Below, piece by piece: positions 1 through 8,094 of a DNA stretch of 64,000 bases (positions within the stretch are counted from its first letter, which is position 1; each line of letters begins with the position of its first letter). A program made the position numbers and the translations under genes. The DNA comes from Bacillus marinisedimentorum (GTDB lineage Bacteria > Bacillota > Bacilli > Bacillales > Bacillaceae_O), in assembly GCF_001644195.2 (NCBI RefSeq), contig NZ_LWBL02000024.1:1-64000 (forward strand), written 5' to 3'. A model generated the notes under the pieces. It saw only the letters and a program-made list of their open reading frames with translations. It searched no databases and was not told where the DNA came from.

Positions 1-180
1 TCTCATGACAAGGACTTCTATCAGAACATCGGCCAAAAAGGCGGAGAAGCTACTTCTGAATCCCACGGCAAAGAATTCTATCAGGAGATCGGTGAAAAAG
101 GCGGAGAAGCCACTTCCAAATCTCATGGCAAGGAATTCTACGAAGAAATTGGCGAAAAAGGCGGTAATGCCCGTGCCAAT
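1..180 (+). repeat. Three in-frame 60-bp tandem repeats
   Basis: Units at 1-60, 61-120 and 121-180 each encode one KGG motif. Units two and three are closer to each other than to unit one, which carries D, N and Q substitutions (HDKDFYQNIGQ). Confidence 0.85.
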
Positions 181-195
181 AACGACAATAAATAA
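1..195 (+). CDS. KGG-repeat general stress protein (GsiB/con-10 type), 3' end only
   Basis: The frame is open from base 1 and stops at TAA 193-195, so the start lies outside the window. The visible 64 residues are three 20-residue repeats with the core GKEFYQEIGEKGGEATS, followed by a short polar tail (NDNK). This is the hydrophilic KGG repeat of GsiB-like stress proteins, which are thought to act as hydration or desiccation protectants in the cytoplasm. In Bacillus gsiB is SigB-controlled; that is family knowledge, since the promoter is not in view. A strong hairpin follows 34 bases downstream. Confidence 0.85.
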   Translation, partial: SHDKDFYQNIGQKGGEATSESHGKEFYQEIGEKGGEATSKSHGKEFYEEIGEKGGNARANNDNK

Positions 196-228
196 TTACC
201 AGCCTGCATAGAAGCAGTTGAATAGATA

Positions 229-256
229 AGCCCTGATCCCAAATGGGATCAGGGCT
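229..256. terminator. Intrinsic terminator between convergent genes
   Basis: A perfect 12-bp stem (229-240 with 245-256) closes an AAAT loop. It sits between the stress protein stop and the stop of the minus-strand metalloprotease gene and can serve both. The U-tract is weak on both strands. Confidence 0.6.
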
Positions 257-266
257 ATTACATACG

Positions 267-734
267 TTAAGCAGATTGAATGGCAGATCCGTACAAAGCC
301 TGCCGGTACGAATCAAGAGATGTATCAATAATCTTACTTAAAAACGGAGAATCCATGTCCTCTAGAATAGACTCTGCAAACCGCCATGCATTTTCTTCAA
401 TCTGCAGGGCTATCCTCTGTTGCTGCGATTCACTCTCCGCTGAAGCTAACGCATGACTCAAATGTTCAAGATTTTCATCCTCTGCATGACCGATTTCATG
501 AGCGAATACCACTTTAAAGTAATCATGCAGCCGGTCTTCATTTCCAAACAGCATCCGGCATTGTTTCTTTATAACACCTGTGTACATCGTAACTGCATGC
601 GCGTGAATTTGGTATTTTCCCCCGACAAGACGGCCGCCTGGGAACAAGTCTTCAATATATACCTCTGCCTTGCTTCCTGAACGCTCCATTATATCTTTAA
701 TAATCATCATAAATTCATTATTCAAAATAACCAT
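267..734 (-). CDS. ImmA/IrrE-like zinc metallopeptidase, stand-alone
   Basis: A 155-residue protein with the zinc-protease motif AHEIGHAED near residue 85. A downstream IEENAWRFAESIL segment matches the second, glutamate-bearing helix of the ImmA/IrrE (M78-like) fold. The family cleaves repressors or processes small proteins; the target here is unknown. I place the start at ATG 734 because AAGGGTG lies at proper distance; a GTG at 740 is possible but has no spacing. There is no helix-turn-helix and no adjacent repressor, unlike the phage-type ImmA/ImmR pairs. The N-terminus is short for the family. Confidence 0.6.
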   Translation of the reverse strand: MVILNNEFMMIIKDIMERSGSKAEVYIEDLFPGGRLVGGKYQIHAHAVTMYTGVIKKQCRMLFGNEDRLHDYFKVVFAHEIGHAEDENLEHLSHALASAESESQQQRIALQIEENAWRFAESILEDMDSPFLSKIIDTSLDSYRQALYGSAIQSA

Positions 735-766
735 GCACACCCTTATATCAATATAACGATAACTTT

Positions 767-794
767 ATTATATATCGGCCCTATAAAAAGTAAA
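767..794 (-). promoter_or_regulatory. Candidate SigA promoter for the metallopeptidase gene
   Basis: Read on the minus strand: TTTACT (794-789), 16-nt spacer, TATAAT (772-767), about 33 bases before the chosen start. The -10 is perfect and the -35 moderate. Confidence 0.4.
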
Positions 795-990
795 GTGCAA
801 TTTCTATCATAATTTGACAAATTCTTGGCAAACCACCAATATCTCTTTGTTTTTATTTATATGCATGTCGGAATGATTTTATAAGCGGAAGAGATGATTG
901 TTTCCAAACAAGAGGATTTTGCCTGGCATTCATGCCGATCAAAGATGATTCCTTTGCACCGTGGACGGCCTCCTGAAAGGGGCATGCAAA
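795..990. other. Intergenic stretch, nothing recognised
   Basis: The region between the metallopeptidase promoter and the terminator at 991 is AT-rich in its left half. I see no ORF with a credible ribosome site and no repeat. Confidence 0.4.
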
Positions 991-1023
991 AAAGCCAGCA
1001 TCCTTCAGCAGGATGCTGGCTTT
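991..1023 (-). terminator. Intrinsic terminator after the acetyltransferase gene
   Basis: A 13-bp stem (991-1003 with 1011-1023) flanked by A and T runs, 43 bases beyond the stop of the minus-strand gene ending at 1066. Confidence 0.75.
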
Positions 1024-1065
1024 TTACCTTATCAACTGGGACTGGCACGGCAGCGATATGAAGGA

Positions 1066-1542
1066 TCAGTCTTCCTGCTCCCTTTCAAAATGGAGAGCCA
1101 GTCGAACCATGTCGACACACTGAATTCCATTTTCGACAATAGGCTCCTTATAACGGCGCTGGAAAAATCCTGAATCGATGCCCGTGATTCGAAATCCGCA
1201 TTTTTGATAAAGTGCCAGCTGGCCGATGCTCGAATTTCCTGTTCCCAATTCAAGTGTTGCGGCTCCCCTATTTTTTGCAACATCTATTGCCTTTTTCACA
1301 AGTTGCTTTCCAATCCCCTTGTTCTTCCACCCCTCTTTCACAGCAACATTCATAAGCTCCCAGGTTGCAGGCTTTATTTCCATCACGGCAAGCACTCCGC
1401 AAATCTCTTCACCTGATTTTGCCGTAAACACCTCGCTCCGTTTGATGTACGAGCGAACCATCTCTTCAGACGGGTCCGCTTCAAAAAGCAGTTCCCATGG
1501 TATATTCCCATCATCATCCATTTTTTCAATGACAAAAGACAT
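1066..1542 (-). CDS. GNAT family N-acetyltransferase, YvbK-like
   Basis: A 158-residue GNAT enzyme that would transfer acetyl from acetyl-CoA to an amine. The pyrophosphate-binding loop is visible as NKGIGKQL (motif A, about residue 80), followed by the typical LYQKCGFR motif B. The C-terminal YKEPIVENGIQCVDMVRL resembles YvbK-type Bacillus enzymes. The start at 1542 (MSFVIEK) is chosen because GGGGG lies 7 bases upstream; the longer frame to 1596 lacks a ribosome site. It appears monocistronic. The substrate cannot be inferred. Confidence 0.75.
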   Translation of the reverse strand: MSFVIEKMDDDGNIPWELLFEADPSEEMVRSYIKRSEVFTAKSGEEICGVLAVMEIKPATWELMNVAVKEGWKNKGIGKQLVKKAIDVAKNRGAATLELGTGNSSIGQLALYQKCGFRITGIDSGFFQRRYKEPIVENGIQCVDMVRLALHFEREQED

Positions 1543-1685
1543 TCCATTTCCCCCTTCAGAATACCAATAATATATCACTGCAATTCCGATCACCATTTTC
1601 CTTATAAAGCCGGCCGGAATTAGAAGGATTTTCTCTGGGCATCGTAGAAAAAGTTAATCATTAACTTGTACGGAGGGGACTAACG

Positions 1686-2123
1686 ATGGGAGATAACAAA
1701 TCACTCCTGCTCGGCGCTGTTGCCGGGGGAATTGTGGCAAGTGCCGCAACATTAATGGCTGGATCAACAAGAGGAGAAGAGATTCTGGAAAATATCCAAA
1801 AAAATACAACGAAAGTATTCGAAATGATTGACACGATCCAAAAAGAAGGATTGTCGCTTTCAAAGCCGGGTGGAGCGAAAATCAGGAAAAAAAATGAAAC
1901 GGCTGAGGAAATTATCGCATCCATACAATCAATGAAAGAACAGCTGCAGCCTGATCAGCAAGAGTTGAGGAGTGAACTGGATAAACTCGAAGGACGGGTG
2001 TCACAGCTGGTTAAAAACGAGAACATGTCATTCAATTGGACCTTTTACTTCATGCAAAAAAATGGGAATGACCTATGGGAAGATCGATCAAAGAAACCTG
2101 AACCGAAATCAATCACCCATTAA
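1686..2123 (+). CDS. YtxH-like small membrane-anchored protein
   Basis: A 145-residue protein beginning with a glycine-rich hydrophobic segment (LLLGAVAGGIVASAATLMAG), then a charged amphipathic region likely to form a coiled coil (residues 30-115). This layout matches YtxH-domain proteins, some of which belong to SigB or SigH stress regulons in Bacillus. The role is unknown. The start has an excellent ribosome site (GGAGGGG, 7 bases upstream). The tail after about residue 115 is polar and not recognised. It is monocistronic, with a strong terminator following. Confidence 0.65.
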   Translation: MGDNKSLLLGAVAGGIVASAATLMAGSTRGEEILENIQKNTTKVFEMIDTIQKEGLSLSKPGGAKIRKKNETAEEIIASIQSMKEQLQPDQQELRSELDKLEGRVSQLVKNENMSFNWTFYFMQKNGNDLWEDRSKKPEPKSITH

Positions 2124-2128
2124 AAGCA

Positions 2129-2155
2129 GGGCACCCGCAAACGGGTGCCCTTTTT
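2129..2155. terminator. Intrinsic terminator between convergent genes
   Basis: A 9-bp GC stem GGGCACCCG (2129-2137) pairs with 2142-2150 and is followed by T5. It lies between the YtxH-like gene and the stop of the CBS-domain gene. Confidence 0.85.
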
Positions 2156-2159
2156 CACT

Positions 2160-2966
2160 TCACTTGCACTTTTCCAATCCTGCCAGCAATCCCTCACTTG
2201 ATTCGATGATATCAAAAAGCCTGCTCCATGTCGTGCCGATCACTAGGTCCTGGGCATGCGCCAGTTTGTCCCTCAAGCTTTCCACCCCTTCAAAAATTGC
2301 CCTGCCCTTCTTTTTGGAAGGAAAACCGAGCTTCTGGCGCAGCATATCGCTGCCGACGATAATTTCTTTTTTATCGCTGAATTGGAGGCAATCGGCTAAA
2401 TCGATCGCCTCTGTCCGCTCCCGCCTTAACTCAAGGAGTTCATGCGCTTTCTGGAGACGGCCCGGTGTCATGAACTGCTGCCATTCTCGATTTGGAAATT
2501 GGCTGCGGATGATGCGCAGCATGTGCAGCTCAATTAAGGAGACAAGGCCAAATAGCAGCATTCTTACAGGAATTTTTTGAAGATCTGACCTTGTAATAAT
2601 ATAGACGTCCCTCCGCTCATCCAGGACAAAGGTGCTTCGTGAATGTTTTAGGACGCCAAAAATTTCAATCAGCGGCATCGAACTGGTGATTATGTCTCTT
2701 GGACTGAACAGCTTTTTAGCCTCCCCGCAAACATTGACAGCGAGCAGGTCTTCTTTTTTGGCATACCCGCACACCGATCCCTGTTCCACGATGCCAACCA
2801 CTTCAAATTGGCGTTTATCCAGGCGGTCAAACACATCAACCGCTGGTTCATCTGAACGGCATCTCGCAAGCGGTTCAGCAATCTCAGCAACGGTAATTCT
2901 CTCTTTATAGAGCGTCCGCAAATTTTCATATGGAATCGGCACATTTTTATTTTGCTGCATTTTCAT
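2160..2966 (-). CDS. CBS-domain protein with C-terminal HEPN-like (R-x4-H) domain
   Basis: A 268-residue protein. Residues about 20-135 hold two CBS-like halves (VAEIAEPLARCRSDEPAVDVF, then a second half ending YIITRSDLQKIPV), a module that usually binds adenosine nucleotides. After a helical linker the C-terminus shows LRDKLAHAQ, an R-x4-H signature (R232, H237) in the helix context of HEPN/Swt1-like domains, many of which are RNases. The pairing suggests a nucleotide-sensing nuclease or RNA-binding protein; that is inference. The start has GAGGGG upstream. No antitoxin-like partner lies beside it. Confidence 0.6.
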   Translation of the reverse strand: MKMQQNKNVPIPYENLRTLYKERITVAEIAEPLARCRSDEPAVDVFDRLDKRQFEVVGIVEQGSVCGYAKKEDLLAVNVCGEAKKLFSPRDIITSSMPLIEIFGVLKHSRSTFVLDERRDVYIITRSDLQKIPVRMLLFGLVSLIELHMLRIIRSQFPNREWQQFMTPGRLQKAHELLELRRERTEAIDLADCLQFSDKKEIIVGSDMLRQKLGFPSKKKGRAIFEGVESLRDKLAHAQDLVIGTTWSRLFDIIESSEGLLAGLEKCK

Positions 2967-3743
2967 GCGCCCCTCTTTATATAACTCGAATACTTATCAG
3001 TTCGCTGTTATGCAGCCAAAAACCTTTTAGACATATTTGTTTTTATGGACTTTTGCAAAAATGCTGTTGGTAAACCTTACTGCTGACTTTCAACTGTTAT
3101 TATCGGGCAAGTCTTCAGTTGAAGAAGGAGTCTTCCCTGTAAAAGAGCCAAATAAAAAGCCCGGAAAACAGTCGAATGCACATACACTGACCATTCTCCG
3201 GTGCTCACGCTCTGCAGGTCATTCCCTGCATAATATATCCTCTCACATCATTGTGGAAAATAGCTATAACACAAACACAGTAAGTTTTTGTACTACTTTT
3301 TGTATAGATATCCAGCTTTCACACCGAATAACCTGGTAATCATGCCAACTAACCGTTTTTCACACCGTATCATTGGTTCCATGCCGTAACTTGGCAATGT
3401 TACACCTTATACTCAAATTCTCATGAATAAAATCAGTGCAGATGTTTGCCCATCTCAACGTGAAGCAGGTCATACCCTTTTGCTGGGTTCTTGGACCGTT
3501 TACCCGCCAGTATTTCACAAGTTTGCTATCTGCACCGGAACACCTCCTCAGCTGCAGAAGCTGCCCCGGCCTGAAGTATGTTTCCCTCGGCTATATTTTT
3601 TGCAAGTAATGCTTCTCATTTGACTTTATCTGGTTCTATTGTTTTCATAAATATGGATGAACGTTTACAATATGTTTATAAAAGGTAAATAATTAGGTAG
3701 CAGATGGAAATACATATTTCGTGAGAAGAAAGCAGGTGTCGCC
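2967..3743. other. Long divergent intergenic region
   Basis: 777 bases between the divergent CBS and RsbR genes. Apart from the phased repeat array at 3317-3406 I see no credible gene. Short frames at 3037-3339 and 3423-3623 lack ribosome sites. The A/T-rich end at 3640-3720 probably holds the RsbR promoter. Confidence 0.5.
3317..3406 (+). repeat. Family B phased array, copy 1 (weak)
   Basis: TTTCACACCG-like cores occur at 3317, 3338, 3358, 3377 and 3397, that is every 20-21 bp (two perfect TTTCACACCG, the others such as TTCCATGCCG). This is the most decayed of four such arrays in the window. Confidence 0.6.
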
Positions 3744-4583
3744 ATGACAGTAGAAAAATTGCAAAGTTATTTACTGGAACATACTGCATCCATGACAAGT
3801 GACTGGCTTAAAAACCGCCCAGTTTCATCAGAGTATTCAGTATATTCCTTGCAGTCATCCGAAATTGTAACGGAAGAACTCCGCACCCAGAATGAAGAGT
3901 TCATTCGCACTGTTACCGAGTCCCTGACCGATTCCAACGCAAATAAATTTGAACAGTGGGCTAAAGATGTGGCAAAAAGCCGTGTGAAAAGCCAGACACC
4001 CATTCACATAACAATCGCGAATTTTAAAAAGTTCCGTGAAATCTACTGGAACTTTGTGACTCGCTTTATCGAGGACAGCGGGGAGCAAATAGACCCCACC
4101 GAGGTGTCTGAATGGAGCGTCCGCATTAACCATGCCTTTGATGACATGATCCAGCTTTACACAAAGTACTACAGCGAAATGACAACCAACCAGCTCAAAG
4201 CCCAGCAGGAAATGATCATGGAGTTGAGCGCTCCGGTTATCAAGCTGACAAATGATATCGGTGTCCTTCCGATTGTCGGTGAAATTGATACGTACCGGGC
4301 CCAGCTTGTCCAGCAAAAGACGCTTAATAAAGCGATGGAAATGGGTCTTGAGTACATGATTATGGACCTCTCAGGCGTTCCGGTCATTGATACGATGGTT
4401 GCCCAGGAATTGTTCCAGGTCATTCAATCCCTCCAGCTGTTGGGTGTGGAAGCGATCATTACTGGAATTCGCCCTGAAATCGCCCAGACAGCGGTCCAGC
4501 TCGGAATAGATTTCGGCCGCATTTCTACTTATGCCCATCTTCAGCAGGCACTGTCTGAAATCTGGGGATTGAATACGAATTGA
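3744..4583 (+). CDS. RsbR-family stressosome protein (STAS domain)
   Basis: A 279-residue protein with a helical N-terminal sensor half (1-150) and a C-terminal STAS domain (about 160-275). The STAS part carries the RsbR hallmarks VIDTMVAQE and GIRPEIAQTAVQLG, with threonines at the positions phosphorylated by RsbT. RsbR paralogues assemble with RsbS into the stressosome, which releases RsbT to activate SigB. The N-terminal half is neither globin-like nor LOV-like and resembles the RsbRD-type paralogues. It stands alone, far from any rsb operon. The ribosome site is weak (AGCAGGTG). Confidence 0.85.
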   Translation: MTVEKLQSYLLEHTASMTSDWLKNRPVSSEYSVYSLQSSEIVTEELRTQNEEFIRTVTESLTDSNANKFEQWAKDVAKSRVKSQTPIHITIANFKKFREIYWNFVTRFIEDSGEQIDPTEVSEWSVRINHAFDDMIQLYTKYYSEMTTNQLKAQQEMIMELSAPVIKLTNDIGVLPIVGEIDTYRAQLVQQKTLNKAMEMGLEYMIMDLSGVPVIDTMVAQELFQVIQSLQLLGVEAIITGIRPEIAQTAVQLGIDFGRISTYAHLQQALSEIWGLNTN

Positions 4584-4600
4584 ATCATTTCCATAAAGTC

Positions 4601-4630
4601 AAAAACCCGGCAATAAATGCCGGGTTTTTC
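4601..4630 (+). terminator. Intrinsic terminator after the RsbR gene
   Basis: Stem ACCCGGCA (4605-4612) pairs with 4618-4625, flanked by A5 and T5, 18 bases past the stop. Confidence 0.85.
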
Positions 4631-4742
4631 TCATCTTTGACATAAACGGCTCCGCCGGAAGAACGCAAGCCGTTCCTCGTTTTCAAAGAATGCAGCGGGC
4701 GGAGATCAATAACAGTTGTTTGCATGATTCAGATGCCTTGCC

Positions 4743-5687
4743 CTATTTCAACAGCCGTTCAACTTCCTCCAGTGTCGGCAGTGCTGTCATTGCACCTTTC
4801 GTGGAAGCGGCCAGACCGCCAGAGATGCTTGCGAATCGGCCGATTTCCCAAAGTTCTTCTTCTGAAAGGCCGTTTACGCCGTCTCCTCTTTCATTAATCT
4901 TATAGAGCATCCCTGATACGTAAGCATCACCGGCACCGGTAGTATCCACTGCCTCCACTTTCATTGCCGGCACTTTCACCAATTTACCGCCGGCAGACAA
5001 ATAACTTCCTTCAGCTCCAAGAGTGACGAGCGTAAATGGGATCTCATAACCGCTTAAAGATGCAAGGCCTTCCTCAATCGATTGTTTGCCTGTCAAAAAT
5101 TCCAGTTCTTCTTCCGACACTTTTAAAATATCCGCTTTATCCAGCATCCATTTTATTACAGCACGTGCTGTTTCTTCGTCTTTCCAGAGGCTCAACCGCA
5201 AATTGGGATCAAAAGATACGATCATGCCGGCTCTTTTCGCCAGTTCAACCGCTTTTTCCGTTGCGCTTTTGGAAGGCTCTGAAATCATGGAAATCGATCC
5301 GATGTGAAGTAGCTTATGTTCTTCAAACAACTGACCATTCAAATCTTCCTCTTTCAAAAACCGATCCGCGCTCGGATCTATGTAAAAATAAAAATCACGT
5401 TCCCCGTCTTCACTTAATGTAACGAATACAGCACCTGTCCTTGCTTCTGACCCCAAGACCATCGCCGCCGTATCAACGCCATATCCGTCCAGCGTTTCTT
5501 TAAGAAAGCGCCCGAGAATATCATCGCCGACTTTCCCTAAAAAGGAGGCCCTGGCTCCCAGTCTCGCTGCTCCAACAGCCGCATTGGCAGGTGCACCCCC
5601 TGGACTTTTTTGATATGTTAAATTGCTTGCATCTAGAGGGATAAAATCAATCAGCGCTTCGCCAAGACAAACAATCCCTTTTTTCAT
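4743..5687 (-). CDS. PfkB-family fructokinase
   Basis: A 314-residue ribokinase/PfkB-family sugar kinase, predicted to phosphorylate fructose to fructose-6-phosphate in the cytosol. The N-terminal substrate motif GGAPANAAVGAARLG and the C-terminal ATP/anion-hole motif DTTGAGDAY (catalytic Asp) are intact, and the length is normal. AAGGAG lies upstream of ATG 5687. The stop of a decayed transporter tail overlaps this start as ATGA, so the kinase was probably once the second gene of a transporter-kinase operon. A PTS EIIA gene lies just upstream. Other PfkB sugar substrates cannot be excluded. Confidence 0.8.
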   Translation of the reverse strand: MKKGIVCLGEALIDFIPLDASNLTYQKSPGGAPANAAVGAARLGARASFLGKVGDDILGRFLKETLDGYGVDTAAMVLGSEARTGAVFVTLSEDGERDFYFYIDPSADRFLKEEDLNGQLFEEHKLLHIGSISMISEPSKSATEKAVELAKRAGMIVSFDPNLRLSLWKDEETARAVIKWMLDKADILKVSEEELEFLTGKQSIEEGLASLSGYEIPFTLVTLGAEGSYLSAGGKLVKVPAMKVEAVDTTGAGDAYVSGMLYKINERGDGVNGLSEEELWEIGRFASISGGLAASTKGAMTALPTLEEVERLLK

Positions 5688-5785
5688 TCAGCATTCTCCT
5701 TTTTCAATGAAGTTTTGCCTGTCACCATAATGAAAAGCCCGGCGGCCGCTATGTTCCACACGGCGGTTGCCAGGCCAAGGCAAAA
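5684..5785 (-). pseudogene. Remnant: C-terminal tail of a membrane transporter
   Basis: An open minus-strand frame of 33 codons without a start codon reads like the last transmembrane helix and tail of a permease: GLATAVWNIAAAGLFIMVTG, then TSLKKENAE. It ends at a TGA that overlaps the fructokinase ATG. An in-frame TGA at 5786-5788 closes it upstream. I infer that the body of a sugar permease (MFS-like) was deleted, leaving this tail between the EIIA and kinase genes. Family assignment from one helix is uncertain. Confidence 0.5.
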
Positions 5786-5800
5786 TCAGCTAATCTCCCG

Positions 5801-6319
5801 TTATTGCTGTTTTAAATCAACTTTCATTACCGGTGTCTCACCTTTTTGAACGTCAGCAGCCAGCATTTTTTCAACATTTTCAATCACATCGCCGTTCGTC
5901 AGTACAATTGGTGTAATCGTGCTGCTTGCTTTTTCGATGACAAGATCCATATCGAATTCAATCAATAGGTCACCGGCTTTTACTTTATCTCCTTCTGATA
6001 CATGGGCGGTAAAGCCTTCACCATTCATTGAAACTGTTTCAAGTCCAATGTGAATCAAGATTTCAATGCCGCCTCTGGTACGGAGACCGATGGCGTGTTT
6101 TGTATGGAACAGCTGGATAATTTCACCGTCAACTGGCGCAACCACCTGCCCGCCTGCCGGCCTGATCGCGACGCCGTCTCCCATCATTTTTTGGGAAAAA
6201 GTCGGATCAGGGACTTCAGTAATATCAACTGCTTCGCCGGAAAGCGGAGAAACAAGCGTTTCTTCCGTTGGAGCAGGTTCCTTATTTCCACCGCCGAATA
6301 GTTTGTCTAATAAACCCAT
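5801..6319 (-). CDS. PTS EIIA-Glc domain protein (single domain)
   Basis: A 172-residue stand-alone glucose-type EIIA. The two active-site histidines sit exactly where the E. coli protein has them: H75 in FHTKHAIG and the phosphorylated H90 in EILIHIGLE. It would pass phosphate from HPr to EIIB domains of partner permeases that lack their own EIIA, such as those for trehalose, sucrose or GlcNAc. The N-terminus is GLLDKLFGG plus a linker. Start ATG 6319 is set by AAAGGGTG; a GTG at 6328 overlaps that site. It is probably co-transcribed with the fructokinase. Confidence 0.85.
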   Translation of the reverse strand: MGLLDKLFGGGNKEPAPTEETLVSPLSGEAVDITEVPDPTFSQKMMGDGVAIRPAGGQVVAPVDGEIIQLFHTKHAIGLRTRGGIEILIHIGLETVSMNGEGFTAHVSEGDKVKAGDLLIEFDMDLVIEKASSTITPIVLTNGDVIENVEKMLAADVQKGETPVMKVDLKQQ

Positions 6320-6818
6320 TTTTATCACCCTTTAATTATTTTGTCCTTCTACGATATAGTAATACCCGCATTTTCTGTTCCAACAAACATTGTAGAAAAA
6401 GAGTTTCATCATGCTGCTGAATTTCAGTTTTTTATAACCTGCAGCAGAGCAAACTGGAAGACGCTTCTCGTACATGATGGACCGGACAGCCGGGGGTACA
6501 TTCCAAAGTGTAAAAAAGCCGGGAGCTTAATGTCAACTACAATCCTTTATTATGATAAAACGTTCATTTTGTAAGCACAGTTATTGGAATTATGCTCTGA
6601 GTCAGTTCCCTTCATAAAAACAAACAGAAAGCTCACCAGCCCGATTGCAGTTTACCGCCGCTATCACACTGTTTGTGAAAAACAGCGGATTAGCATTGGA
6701 AGGCGGTTTTGCGTTATTGTATGTATAAGCTGTAAAAATTTACTGTATGCTGAGACAACTTAAACAGAGCTGAACAAGAAGAAAGTTCATTTAAAATATG
6801 TTAGAGGTGGAATAAACG
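6320..6818. other. Divergent intergenic region
   Basis: About 500 bases between the EIIA gene and msrAB. The frame at 6341-6574 has no ribosome site and no family look. Both promoters should lie here; I see no clean -35/-10 pair. Confidence 0.4.
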
Positions 6819-7781
6819 ATGACCAGTTCCCGAATAGAAAAAGCAACGTTTGCAGGAGGCTGCTTTTGGTGCATGGTAAAACCGTTCGACGAATTGCCGG
6901 GCATCCATTCCGTCGTTTCCGGCTATACCGGCGGACATGTTGAGAACCCGACATACCAGCAGGTGACCAGCGGCACCACCGGCCATTTCGAAGCCGTTCA
7001 GATTACGTTCGATACAGAAGTTTTCCCATATAAAAAGCTTCTTGACTTATTCTGGAGGCAAATCGACCCGACCGATCCGGGAGGCCAGTTCGGCGACCGC
7101 GGCGAGTCTTACAGGACGGCGATTTTCTACCATAGTGAAGCACAGAAACAGGCTGCCGAGCAGTCAAAAGAAGAACTTGATGCAAGCGGACGCTTCGATA
7201 AGGCGGTTGCCACCGTTATTCTTCCTGCAAGCCCTTTTTATCCGGCTGAAGAATACCACCAGGATTATTATCGAAAAAACCCCACTCATTATAATCGGTA
7301 TTTCCAGGGGTCCGGCCGCAAGGGATTTATCGAAACGAACTGGAAGGTTCAGAAAACCGAGGACGATTTAAAACTCCGGCTGACGCCCATCCAGTATGAA
7401 GTGACCCAAAATAACGGCACCGAAAAACCGTTCCATAATGAATATTGGAATAATGCCGAAGAAGGAATCTATGTGGATATCGTTTCGGGCGAACCCCTCT
7501 TCAGCACAGAAGACCAATACGATGCCGGCTGCGGCTGGCCAAGCTTCACCAGGCCGCTGCAAAAGATGAATATTAAGGAAAAAGCCGACTTCAGCCATTT
7601 CATGGTCAGGACAGAGGTCAGGAGTAACGGCGCCGACTCCCATCTCGGGCATGTGTTCAATGACGGACCGGAAGAAGAAGGCGGACTCCGGTATTGCATC
7701 AACTCGGCCGCTTTACGTTTTATCCCCGTCAGTGACCTTGAAAAAGAAGGCTACGGAGAATACCGCAAACTTTTTGAATAA
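6819..7781 (+). CDS. msrAB: Bifunctional peptide-methionine sulfoxide reductase MsrA-MsrB
   Basis: A 320-residue fusion. Residues 1-165 are MsrA with the catalytic GGCFWC motif (Cys15), which reduces S-methionine sulfoxide. Residues about 175-320 are MsrB, with CGWPSF and the catalytic Cys of RYCINSAAL (Cys293), acting on the R-epimer. The paired CxxC zinc ligands found in many MsrB proteins are not visible, so this is the zinc-free type. It repairs oxidised proteins in the cytosol. AGAGGTGG precedes the ATG. It is monocistronic. Adjacent genes give no further context. Confidence 0.93.
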   Translation: MTSSRIEKATFAGGCFWCMVKPFDELPGIHSVVSGYTGGHVENPTYQQVTSGTTGHFEAVQITFDTEVFPYKKLLDLFWRQIDPTDPGGQFGDRGESYRTAIFYHSEAQKQAAEQSKEELDASGRFDKAVATVILPASPFYPAEEYHQDYYRKNPTHYNRYFQGSGRKGFIETNWKVQKTEDDLKLRLTPIQYEVTQNNGTEKPFHNEYWNNAEEGIYVDIVSGEPLFSTEDQYDAGCGWPSFTRPLQKMNIKEKADFSHFMVRTEVRSNGADSHLGHVFNDGPEEEGGLRYCINSAALRFIPVSDLEKEGYGEYRKLFE

Positions 7782-7848
7782 CATGCACAAAAAGCAAGCG
7801 CCCATATCTTATTAAGTAGTTGAGGTTATGATGATAAACAGTAGAAAT

Positions 7849-7878
7849 AGCATATCGATTAATCGATATGCTTTTTTA
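7849..7878 (+). terminator. Intrinsic terminator after msrAB
   Basis: A perfect 24-bp palindrome (AGCATATCGATT and its complement, 7849-7872) is followed by seven Ts. Confidence 0.75.
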
Positions 7879-7903
7879 CTTTTTGCAGCAACTCTTTTAA
7901 ATA

Positions 7904-8086
7904 GGCTTTGTTAAAGCTCCATGTTGATTTTTTCACTAGTTGATTGGAGTGGAAGGTGCGAGACTCCGGCGGGATTAGCGGGACAGGTGAGACCCCGCAA
8001 GAGCGATAGCCATGAGGAGGCTCACCGCCCGCCCCGCGGAAAGCGAGTACCTGCAACGGAAATCAACACTAGCGTTTAACAGAGCC
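7904..8086 (+). mobile_element. MITE-like element with 8-bp target duplication (family D)
   Basis: A non-coding element of about 183 bp. The ends GGCTTTGTTAA and TTAACAGAGCC are inverted repeats with one mismatch, and both sides are flanked by TTTAAATA (7896-7903 and 8087-8094), which looks like an 8-bp target duplication. The interior is GC-rich and contains GGGACAGGTGAGACCCCGC and TGCAACGGAAATCAACACT. GGCT-type ends with 8-bp duplications recall ISL3-family elements; a parental transposase is not in this window. Related decayed copies lie at 17690-17800 and 48880-48985. Confidence 0.7.
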
Positions 8087-8094
8087 TTTAAATA

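Noticed and set aside
3660-3700. SigB promoter for the RsbR gene
   Set aside because: GTTTAC and GGTAAA are present but separated by 15 bases rather than the usual 12-14, so I do not assert it.
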